Shown here: positions 44,450-51,691 of the stretch, one piece after another
Layout of the letters: every line of letters starts with the position of its first letter
Numbering within the stretch: position 1 is the stretch's first letter
Origin: Verrucomicrobiaceae bacterium
GTDB lineage: Bacteria > Verrucomicrobiota > Verrucomicrobiia > Chthoniobacterales > JAATET01
Reading direction: 5' to 3'
DNA length: 60,643 bases
Assembly: GCA_027488755.1 (NCBI GenBank)
Contig: JAIYAZ010000093.1
Location: 1 to 60,643 of the forward strand
Position numbers and translations under genes: made by a program
Notes under the pieces: generated by a model
The model's database searches: none
The model's input: only the letters and a program-made list of their open reading frames with translations
Told to the model about the DNA's origin: nothing

Positions 44450-46468
44450 TCAGCGCACGAGGAGCTCGTGGCGGCCGGGGGCGAGCGGCCGGGAGGTTCC
44501 GGCGCGCGTCACCGCCGTCGGACCCGGATTGAACGTCAGCGCGGCGGTGCCGTCCGCGGATTTCAACTCCACGAGCCCCGACGGGGAAAGCGTGAGGGCG
44601 TCGGCGGACGCGGAGGGTTTGGCCCAGGCGGGGTAAATCTCCACGACGAAGAAACGCCGGTCGCCCTTCCGCGCGGGCGCGGGCGCGTCGCCGTCGTGGA
44701 GGACGATCTCGGTGGCGGTCGGGGCCTCCTCGCGGAAGTGCGGCGAGCGGTCCTGCACGCGCAGGTTGGCGTAGTTTGTCTGAACGATGCGCACGCGAAG
44801 ATCGCCGTAGGCAAACGTGTTCTCCGGCAGGGTTTGCAGCGTCTTGGGCTGAAGGCCCGGGCCCGCGCGGCCGTAACCGAGGGTGATGCGGCCGGTGATC
44901 TCCACGGGAGCGGAATCCTCCGTGGCTTCCACGGCGACAAAGCCGAGCAGGTGATCCCGCGAGAACAGCCACGCCTCTTCGCCCACCCAGCCCGCGCGGG
45001 GTTGAAAGCTCGGGCCGAAGCTGGAGCTGCCCAGGCCGTAGCGGGCGGTGAGCGCGCCGTGGCCGCCGGCGAGGGAAACCTGGTCGGTCGAGTTGTGGGA
45101 AAGGCTGGCGCTGCCCTGCCAGAGCGGCTTCTTCGGGTCGAAGCGGACGTTGGAGCCGACCTTGAGCACGGCGGCGTTGAGGGCTTGCAGGCGGGTCGGG
45201 CCATCGGTAACGAGCGCGCCGACGTAGGTGGCGCGGCCGAGATGAGCGCCCATGGCGGCCGCCGGGGCGCGGGTGGCGTGGATCGGCGCAAACGCATTGG
45301 TCCGGTCGCGGGCGTCGGCGAAGAAGGCAAAGCGACCGAAGCGGCCGCGCAGGCCGCCGATGTTGGCGTCGGGCTGGATGAGGTTGTCGGGCTGCGGGAG
45401 CGTCGGGGCCTTCGCGTCGTAGCAGCCCATGGTGACGAGCAGGGTGGACGGGGAAACGATGGCAAGCTGCGGGTTGAGCCGGCGCTGCTCGGCGGCGATG
45501 CCGCGGTTCACGGGATCCCCGGCGAAGTGCGCGACGATTTCCGGTCCGGCGGTGGTGCCGCTGCCGTTCCAGAACATTTTCCAACTCGGCGCGGTGGCGT
45601 ATTCCGCCACGCCGCCCGGCTCGAGGCTGAGCGGATAGTAGTCCCGCGATTTGCGGATGAGTTCGGCGGCGCGGGCGCTGCCGGTGAGGAAGTGGTAGCG
45701 GGCAAGGTCGCGCACGACGGACTCGTGGTAGGAGAAGCATTCGTTCTCGTTGCCGAGGTAGTTGAAGGCGCCCTGGGGCAGGAGGTGGCGCGCGGAGGTC
45801 TCGATCAGGGCGTCAGCCTTCGCGCGCAGGCGCGGGACGTCCGTGAGCGCGGCGCTGAGCGCGAGGAGGTTCGCGTAGCGGAGGTCGATGTTGGGGATGA
45901 GGCCGTATTCGCCGTTGTTCTCGTGGCCGGCGGGGTCGTTGACCTGGAAGGCGAGGCCCTTCCGGAGGAGGTCCTCCCAGCGCGCGAGGACTTCGGACGG
46001 AATGGTCCCGGGGGCGAGTGTGCGGAGCGCCAGGAGGTTGAAAGCGAAGTTTTCGAAGAAGAAGACGTTGTAGTGGTTGTCGACCTTCGGCGGATAGAGC
46101 GGGAAGTAGCTGCCGCCGGCGTAGACGAGGGCGGCGAGGTCCATGCGGCGGATGATGGCCTGGAGGGCCGCCGGGTCCTGGTGGAGCGGGGAACCGGGCG
46201 TGACGAAGGCCCAGATGAGAAGCTGCGTGTTCTCGGCGAAGGCGAAGGGTTTGGTGAATCCCGGCAGGGTGCGGGCGGCTTCCGCGCCGGTGGTCGCGGC
46301 GGGAATCTTCTCCTTGAGAATCCGCTCCGCGGCGCGGAGGGCGGCCTGCGCGTAGGGATTTTCCTCCAGCGGACCCGCGACCGGAAAGATGCGCGGGGAG
46401 GCGGGCGTCGTCGCGCTCGCTTGGATGACAAGCGTGAGCGCGAGAAGGACGGAGGCCAGGCGTCTCAC
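44450..46468 (-). CDS. Secreted putative polysaccharide-active enzyme (helical toroid plus beta-sandwich), unrecognised family
   Basis: A 672-residue protein. A GTG start overlapping the upstream stop (GTGA) gives a proper signal peptide, MRRLASVLLALTLVIQASA; earlier starts in the frame give only Arg/Pro-rich noise. I do not recognise the family. The first ~330 mature residues are helical with aromatic motifs (NHYNVFFFENFAFNLLAL, GHENNGEYGLIPNIDLRY, GAFNYLGNENECFSYHES). The remainder is beta-rich (GSASLSHNSTDQVSLAGGHG, GWVGEEAWLFSRDHLLGF). Toroid plus beta-sandwich is the layout of many polysaccharide lyases (PL8, PL12, PL15, PL17, PL21 types), and the context supports that. It forms a two-gene minus-strand operon with the beta-helix gene. 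Confidence 0.7.
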   Translation of the reverse strand: MRRLASVLLALTLVIQASATTPASPRIFPVAGPLEENPYAQAALRAAERILKEKIPAATTGAEAARTLPGFTKPFAFAENTQLLIWAFVTPGSPLHQDPAALQAIIRRMDLAALVYAGGSYFPLYPPKVDNHYNVFFFENFAFNLLALRTLAPGTIPSEVLARWEDLLRKGLAFQVNDPAGHENNGEYGLIPNIDLRYANLLALSAALTDVPRLRAKADALIETSARHLLPQGAFNYLGNENECFSYHESVVRDLARYHFLTGSARAAELIRKSRDYYPLSLEPGGVAEYATAPSWKMFWNGSGTTAGPEIVAHFAGDPVNRGIAAEQRRLNPQLAIVSPSTLLVTMGCYDAKAPTLPQPDNLIQPDANIGGLRGRFGRFAFFADARDRTNAFAPIHATRAPAAAMGAHLGRATYVGALVTDGPTRLQALNAAVLKVGSNVRFDPKKPLWQGSASLSHNSTDQVSLAGGHGALTARYGLGSSSFGPSFQPRAGWVGEEAWLFSRDHLLGFVAVEATEDSAPVEITGRITLGYGRAGPGLQPKTLQTLPENTFAYGDLRVRIVQTNYANLRVQDRSPHFREEAPTATEIVLHDGDAPAPARKGDRRFFVVEIYPAWAKPSASADALTLSPSGLVELKSADGTAALTFNPGPTAVTRAGTSRPLAPGRHELLVR

Positions 46469-48621
46469 TTGCGGTCGAGAATCTGGTAGCCCTCGAGCGC
46501 GTCGTGCTTCACGTGGCGGCCGGCGCGGTCGATTTTCTCGGGGTCCGGCAGGCGCGGGCGGTATTCGTCGACGTAGAGGCCGATTTTCTCGAAGGGGATG
46601 GGTTTGAAGTCCGGCAGGTCCTTGAGGAGGAGGGCGTCGGGGCGGAGGCGCAGGTCGCCGCCCGCGAGATTCACGAAGCCGGGGTCGGCGTCGTAGACCT
46701 TGTTCGGTCCGCTGGGGTAGGGGTCCGAGGGCTGCTTCCTGCCGTCCTTCACGACGTTCCACGTGAAGGGCGTGGGGCAGCGCACGGCGACGTTGTTGGC
46801 GATACGGGCGTCGGCCGGTCGCGCGCTCACGAACTCGAAGCCGAAGTTGGATTCGATCGCGATGTTGTTCTGGCAGTTGATGGATTGCGGGGACTTGGCC
46901 TGATCGCCGATCTTGTAGAGGAAGCTGGTGCCGCGTTTGCCCTTGCTCTTGAGGAAGGCGATGTTGCCGAAAACGGTGATGTCGGGGTGGTCGTGGTCGA
47001 AGTAGATCGCGTCGCCGTCGTCGCTTGAGTGGATGTAGTTGTAGCGGATGGTGTGGCCGCCGAACTGGTAGTAACGGTCGTAGCAGTAGATGCCGCCGAT
47101 GTCGTTCGAGACGGCGGCGAAGCGGAAGATTTCGTTGTATTCGATGACGTTGTCGTAGCTGCCGAGGAGGACGCCGGCGTGGGGCGTGTCGTGGATGAGG
47201 TTGTGCGCGACGGTCATGCCCACGCAGGTGTGGTGGCCGCCGTTGCCGCCGCCGGTGAAGCCGATGTTCACGCCCGGGGTGTAGACGCGCTGAAGCTCGG
47301 AGAAATGGTGGATGTGGTTGTTGATCACGCGGTGACCGGCCGGCACCCGGGGCGTGGCCTTTTCGTCGCCGCCGCTCAGAAAGACGCCGCCCGCGCCGAG
47401 GTGACTGAGGTCGCTGCTGAGGACGGTGTGATTTTTCCCCTCCTCGACGCGGACGCCGTAGTCATCGACGAGGCGCACGGTGCAGCCGGCGATGAGGTTG
47501 GCGGAGCCGCCGCGCATGGTGATGCCGGGGCCGGAGTTTGCGGTGACGAGGAGGCCGCGCAGGGTGATGTGTTCGGCGCGGTCGAGCAGGACGACGGGCT
47601 CGGTCGAGTCGGCGACGAAGATCTCGGCGTCCTTCGCGTCGTCGGGCGGCCAGAGGTAGATCTTTTTGTCCACAAAATCGAGGCACCACTCGCCGGGTTG
47701 ATCGATCTCCTCGAGGAGGTTCATCACCCAATAGGATTCGCGGCCGTTGCCCTCGGGGCGGGTGTATTTGTTGCCGATGCCGCCGGGCACGGGACGGCTG
47801 AGCGTGAGGACTTGTTTGGCCGGGTCGATGGCGCGGACGCGGATGGCTTCGTTCTGCCACGGAATGCGCCAGTAGCCTTTCACCCACACGCCGCGGTCGA
47901 GCAGGCGGGACCAGACTTCGTGGCGGGCGGCGAATTCGTCGCGGTATTCGAAGATGCCGCCGGTGGGGTGGTCTTCGAGGATGTGCCAGTCCGCGCCCTC
48001 CCATTTGCGGGTGGTGGGGCCGCCGGCGTTGAAGAGGATTTTGCGGATCGTCATGAACCCACGGTTGGGAAATCGCGAGATGGGCAGGCGGCGGTCCGGC
48101 GTGAAGAGGGCGAGAATGCCGCCCGTGTCGCTGAAGACGTCGGGGTAGGGGCCAAGGTGCTTGAATCCAAGGCGCGCGGCATCAATGGCTATGACCTTGC
48201 CCTTGGCGGCGGGGGCGATGCGCGCGAGGGTCGCGGGATCCGTGATGGGCGAAAAATCCTGCGGCCCGAGTCGGCGGGCGCCGAGCAGCCGGGGCGTGGC
48301 TCCTTCCGTGGCGCGCCAGACGACCGGGGCCTGGGCGGTGCCGGAGTCTTCGGGGCCGAGGATGAGCGGCTTGCCCTGCAGGTAGTCGCCGCCGGCGATC
48401 CAGACGGTGATCGGCGCGTCCGGCGCCTCCCGGCGGGCGGAGCGCACGAGGTCCCGGGCCCGCTCGAGGGAAGCGACGGGCTGGCTGGCGGTGCCGGGGG
48501 CGGCGTCGCTCCCCGTGGGGGCGACGTGGATGTCCGCCGCCTGCGCTGCGCTGCAAAGAAGGGCGTGGGCGGCGAGGGTGACGGCGACGGCCGGGATCAG
48601 GGAGGGAAAGCGGGAGATCAT
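46465..48621 (-). CDS. GH141-like secreted right-handed beta-helix protein
   Basis: A 718-residue protein. The ATG at 48621 gives signal peptide MISRFPSLIPAVAVTLAAHA followed by LLCSAAQA; longer upstream frames run through the divergent gene and are rejected. The mature part opens DIHVAPTGSDAAPGTASQP and carries RRLPISRFPN, GVWVKGYWRIPWQNEAIRV, GIGNKYTRP, LLEEIDQPGEWCLDF and IYLWPP, as in the two other GH141-like proteins here. The Asp pair appears as NDIGGIYCYD and AIYFDHDH, about 35 residues apart. Expected role: alpha-L-fucosidase or related exo-enzyme. Its leader is C-rich (CCCCTCCCCCTTTCC) with no Shine-Dalgarno, and its stop overlaps the GTG of the next gene. Confidence 0.83.
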   Translation of the reverse strand: MISRFPSLIPAVAVTLAAHALLCSAAQAADIHVAPTGSDAAPGTASQPVASLERARDLVRSARREAPDAPITVWIAGGDYLQGKPLILGPEDSGTAQAPVVWRATEGATPRLLGARRLGPQDFSPITDPATLARIAPAAKGKVIAIDAARLGFKHLGPYPDVFSDTGGILALFTPDRRLPISRFPNRGFMTIRKILFNAGGPTTRKWEGADWHILEDHPTGGIFEYRDEFAARHEVWSRLLDRGVWVKGYWRIPWQNEAIRVRAIDPAKQVLTLSRPVPGGIGNKYTRPEGNGRESYWVMNLLEEIDQPGEWCLDFVDKKIYLWPPDDAKDAEIFVADSTEPVVLLDRAEHITLRGLLVTANSGPGITMRGGSANLIAGCTVRLVDDYGVRVEEGKNHTVLSSDLSHLGAGGVFLSGGDEKATPRVPAGHRVINNHIHHFSELQRVYTPGVNIGFTGGGNGGHHTCVGMTVAHNLIHDTPHAGVLLGSYDNVIEYNEIFRFAAVSNDIGGIYCYDRYYQFGGHTIRYNYIHSSDDGDAIYFDHDHPDITVFGNIAFLKSKGKRGTSFLYKIGDQAKSPQSINCQNNIAIESNFGFEFVSARPADARIANNVAVRCPTPFTWNVVKDGRKQPSDPYPSGPNKVYDADPGFVNLAGGDLRLRPDALLLKDLPDFKPIPFEKIGLYVDEYRPRLPDPEKIDRAGRHVKHDALEGYQILDRK

Positions 48622-48789
48622 GGAAAGGGGGAGGGGACTTCCATTGATACCGGAATTGCCGGCGCGTGCAAATTTTGCGGCAATACCGAGGCCAAAACTT
48701 GGAATAATGCTGGCCGCGGACGGGCGGGCTTGGGAGGCTGGCGATCCCCCGATCCGCCGATCCCCCGGACGGGCGTGATCCTCCCCCCC
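48622..48789. promoter_or_regulatory. Divergent intergenic region with inverted repeat
   Basis: This is the longest gap in the window (168 bases) and the only divergent one, so promoters for both directions should lie here. It contains an inverted repeat, CGGAATTGCCG (48651-48661) and CGGCAATACCG (48678-48688), matching at 10 of 11 positions, and inside it a perfect small dyad GCAAATTTTGC (48668-48678). A weak leftward promoter (TTGCAC, 16 bases, TATCAA) can be drawn over the repeat. The dyads may be an operator, but no regulator gene is in the window. Confidence 0.4.
48743..48766 (+). repeat. Three tandem 8-base GATCCCCC units
   Basis: GATCCCCC, GATCCGCC, GATCCCCC run head to tail, and a further GATCCTCC lies just before the ATG at 48790. 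Period and sequence match the AATCCCCC array at 49849. Confidence 0.55.
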
Positions 48790-49830
48790 ATGCTGGAATC
48801 GCTTGCCTTTCACAACGTCGCCGAACTTGAGCCCCGACCCGGTGGCGGATGGCGCCTTCAGCGTTTTCCCGCGCGGGTGCGGGAGCGGCTCGGGTTTAAG
48901 CACCATTCGCGCGGGCGGTTTTTCGCGGAGCGCGCGGCGGGTTGCGAGATTCGGTTTGTGACCGCGGGGCCGTTTGTGCGGATCACGCTCGAGGCGACAG
49001 AGAGTGATGCGACGGTGGTGGTGAGCCGGGGCGATCATGCCCATTCGCGGCACACGCTGCGCGCGGGGGAGCGGACGGCTTTGTTTCTTGAGGAGCCGGA
49101 GTTTTTCGGGCGCATCCGCGCGGGGGCCATTCCCGCGGGGCGGTTCTCGCCGGCGGTCTGGCGGATTCGATTCCATCAGGATGCGCTCGTTACGTTTCAC
49201 GAGATCGAGTCCTTCGGTCACGCGCTCCGCCCGCCGCAACCGGGCGAGACTCCTGCGACGACGTGGCTGGCCTACGGCTCGTCGATCACGTTCGGCGGGA
49301 ATGCTTTTCATCCCGGCAATGCCTACACGCAGCGCGCGGCCCGGGAACTCGGCGTGGATGTCCTTTGCAAGGGCATTCCCGGCTCGTGTTTGTGTGAGCC
49401 GGAGATGGCGGAGTTTCTTGCGGGTCTGCCGGGGTGGGACTTTGCGACGCTGGAACTCGGCGTGAATCTGGCCGAGTTGGTGACGCCGGAGGAGTTTGCC
49501 GAGCGTGCGCGCCATCTCGTGGAAACCATCCACCGGGCCCGGCCCGATCGCCCTGTTTTTGTGCTCAACATTTACCCGAACCGCGCCGACCACCTGCTGG
49601 ACGCCACGGCACCCGCGGCGCGCAACAACCCGATTTTCAACGCCGAGATTCCCCGCCTCGTCGCGGACATCGGGCATCCGAATGTCCGCTTCCTCGATGG
49701 TCGCGAGGTCCTGCCCGACCTCGGCGGCCTTTGCACCGACCTCGTCCACCCCGACGACGACGGCCACATCCGCATGGGCGCGAACCTCGCGGCGCTCCTC
49801 CGGCGCTCGCTCGGTCTGGCGGATGCATGA
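48790..49830 (+). CDS. SGNH/GDSL-type carbohydrate esterase, no signal peptide
   Basis: A 346-residue protein starting at an ATG preceded by CTCCCCCCC. An N-terminal ~150-residue beta-domain precedes an SGNH core: LAYGSSITFG with S165, a conserved-looking LELGVNLAEL, and the C-terminal DLVHPDDDGH with D317 and H320. No signal peptide is visible, so it is probably a cytoplasmic deacetylase acting on imported oligosaccharide. Genes on both sides encode exported proteins. The very long reading frame upstream of this start is antisense to the beta-helix gene and was rejected. Confidence 0.84.
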   Translation: MLESLAFHNVAELEPRPGGGWRLQRFPARVRERLGFKHHSRGRFFAERAAGCEIRFVTAGPFVRITLEATESDATVVVSRGDHAHSRHTLRAGERTALFLEEPEFFGRIRAGAIPAGRFSPAVWRIRFHQDALVTFHEIESFGHALRPPQPGETPATTWLAYGSSITFGGNAFHPGNAYTQRAARELGVDVLCKGIPGSCLCEPEMAEFLAGLPGWDFATLELGVNLAELVTPEEFAERARHLVETIHRARPDRPVFVLNIYPNRADHLLDATAPAARNNPIFNAEIPRLVADIGHPNVRFLDGREVLPDLGGLCTDLVHPDDDGHIRMGANLAALLRRSLGLADA

Positions 49831-49848
49831 GACCCCGGCTCGTTTCCA

Positions 49849-49896
49849 AATCCCCCCAATCCCCCAATCCCCCAATCCCCCAATCCCCCAATCCCC
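49849..49896 (+). repeat. Six-copy AATCCCCC tandem repeat abutting the GH29 start codon
   Basis: Units at 49849-49857 (six C), 49858-49865, 49866-49873, 49874-49881, 49882-49889 and 49890-49896 (four C) run straight into the ATG at 49897. On the minus strand this reads as G-runs of about five separated by ATT, a strong G-quadruplex-type pattern on the template strand. An 8-base period is prone to slippage, but copy-number change would not shift the reading frame because the array lies outside the coding region. Confidence 0.85.
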
Positions 49897-51660
49897 ATGA
49901 CATTCCCCCGATCCCTCTGCGCCCTGCTGCTCAGCTTCCAACTTCCGGTGGCCTCCGGAACGGCCGCGCCGGCCGCCCCGCAAGCGTCGTCCTCCGAGCG
50001 CTTGAAATGGTTCACCGACGCGCGCTTCGGGATGTTCATCCACTGGGGGATTTATGCCGTGCCCGCCGGCGTCTGGAACGGACGCTCGATCGCGCCCAAG
50101 CAGGGCGGGGAGTGGATCCTCAAGCTGCTCAACATTCCGATCGCGGATTACAAGGGCTTCGGCAAGGACTTCACCGCGGCGAAATACGACCCCGCGGCCT
50201 GGGCGCGCCTGGCGAAGGAGGCCGGCATGAAATACGTCGTGATCACCGCCAAGCACCACGACGGCCTCGCGCTGTATGATTCCGCCGCGAGCGATTGGAA
50301 CGTCGTGCAGGCCACGGCCGCCAAACGTGATCTCATCGCCCCGCTGGAAAAAGCGGTGCGCGCCGAGGGCTTGAAGTTCGGGCTCTACTACTCACAGTCG
50401 CAGGATTGGACGAATCCCGGCGGCGGCATTTACGGCAACGGCCCGACGTGGGATCCCGCGCAGCGGGGCGACTATGACGCCTACCTGCAAAAGGTCGCGG
50501 CCCCCCAGATCGAGGAGATTCTCACCCGCTACCATCCCGACATCATCTGGTGGGACACGCCGGTGAGCATGAACCCCGCGCGCGTGAAGCCCTTCGCCGA
50601 TCTGCTGGCGAAACTTTCGCCCGAGATCATCAGCAACAACCGCCTCGGCTCCGGTTTCAAGGGCGACACGAAGACGCCCGAGCAGCACATCCCCGCGCGT
50701 GGATACCCCGGGGAGTTGTTCGAGGTCTGCATGACGATGAACGACACCTGGGGCTTCAAGACCCGGGATGAAAACTGGAAGAGCGTGCGCGTGCTGCTGC
50801 GCAACCTCTCCGACATCGCGAGCAAGGGCGGGAACTTTCTGCTCAACGTCGGGCCGAACGCCGAGGGAGAGATTCCCGCCGCCAGCGTCGAGCGCCTGCA
50901 GGCCATGGGCCGGTGGATGAAGGTCAACGGCGAGGCCATTTACGGCACCGAGGCCGGGCCCTTCCCGCGGCGCCTGGAGTGGGGCCGGGCCACCCAAAAA
51001 CGGAACGCCTCGGGCGGGGTGACGCTCTACCTGCATGTTTGGGACTGGCCCGAGGACGGCCGCATCCTTCTTCCCACGCTGAAGGAGACGCCCACCGCCG
51101 GCCGCGTGCTCGCCACGGGGGAGAAGGTGACGTCCGCGTCCACCGCCGAAGGCCTAGTCGTCACGCTCCCGAAAACCGCGCCGGACCCCGACGTTTCCAT
51201 CGTCGCCCTCGAGTTCTCCGGTCCGCTCACCGTCACTCAGGAGGCGCTCGTCTCCCCGGGCCCCGACGGCCGCATCGCGCTCACCGCGCTCGACGCGGAT
51301 GCCAGCGGCAGTCTGGGCGGCAACATCAAGGTCGAAGGCCGCGGGGTCGACGCCTTTCTGACCCAGTGGACTGATCCGGCCTGGCGGCTCGATTACCGCG
51401 TCAAAACTCCGGCTGCGCACGCATGGACCGTCCTCGCCGAGGTCGCCACCGCCGACCCTGTCCAACTCACCCTCGACGTGAAAAAGGTCGTCACCCCCGT
51501 CGCGGTTGCCGCCACGGGCGGTCCCGGCGCATGGAAAACCGTCGAGCTTGGCCGCATCGACCTGCCCGCCGGCGAGACCGGATTCAGCATCGTCCCGGTC
51601 AAGGAGGGGTGGAAGGGCAGCCTGAGCCTGCGTCGCGTCTGGCTGACTCCCCGCCCCTGA
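49897..51660 (+). CDS. GH29 alpha-L-fucosidase, secreted (copy 2)
   Basis: A 587-residue protein, the same length as the GH29 protein at 29370 and clearly its paralog along the whole sequence. A signal peptide covers ~1-27 (LCALLLSFQLPVASGTAAPA). Motifs: RFGMFIHWGIYAVPAGVW, ITAKHHDGLALYDS, and IIWWDTPVSM with nucleophile D220; GGNFLLNVGPNAEG follows, then a C-terminal beta-sandwich (~440-587). The short insert GRSIAPKQGGEW near the first active-site loop differs from copy 1 and may alter linkage preference. Its start is set by the ATG directly after the AATCCCCC array. Confidence 0.93.
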   Translation: MTFPRSLCALLLSFQLPVASGTAAPAAPQASSSERLKWFTDARFGMFIHWGIYAVPAGVWNGRSIAPKQGGEWILKLLNIPIADYKGFGKDFTAAKYDPAAWARLAKEAGMKYVVITAKHHDGLALYDSAASDWNVVQATAAKRDLIAPLEKAVRAEGLKFGLYYSQSQDWTNPGGGIYGNGPTWDPAQRGDYDAYLQKVAAPQIEEILTRYHPDIIWWDTPVSMNPARVKPFADLLAKLSPEIISNNRLGSGFKGDTKTPEQHIPARGYPGELFEVCMTMNDTWGFKTRDENWKSVRVLLRNLSDIASKGGNFLLNVGPNAEGEIPAASVERLQAMGRWMKVNGEAIYGTEAGPFPRRLEWGRATQKRNASGGVTLYLHVWDWPEDGRILLPTLKETPTAGRVLATGEKVTSASTAEGLVVTLPKTAPDPDVSIVALEFSGPLTVTQEALVSPGPDGRIALTALDADASGSLGGNIKVEGRGVDAFLTQWTDPAWRLDYRVKTPAAHAWTVLAEVATADPVQLTLDVKKVVTPVAVAATGGPGAWKTVELGRIDLPAGETGFSIVPVKEGWKGSLSLRRVWLTPRP

Positions 51661-51691
51661 GGCCGCCGCTTTTGCGAACTTCGAACCTCCC

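Noticed and set aside
46469-46762. N-terminal extension of the toroid protein
   Set aside because: The extension is Arg/Pro-rich and overlaps the end of the upstream beta-helix gene. The GTG at 46468 gives a signal peptide and a GTGA overlap.
47029-48789. Long plus-strand extension upstream of the SGNH esterase
   Set aside because: It is antisense to the GH141-like gene, whose motifs are clear. The esterase homology begins after the ATG at 48790.
49849-49896. CRISPR array
   Set aside because: The repeats are 8 bases long, directly tandem and without spacers.
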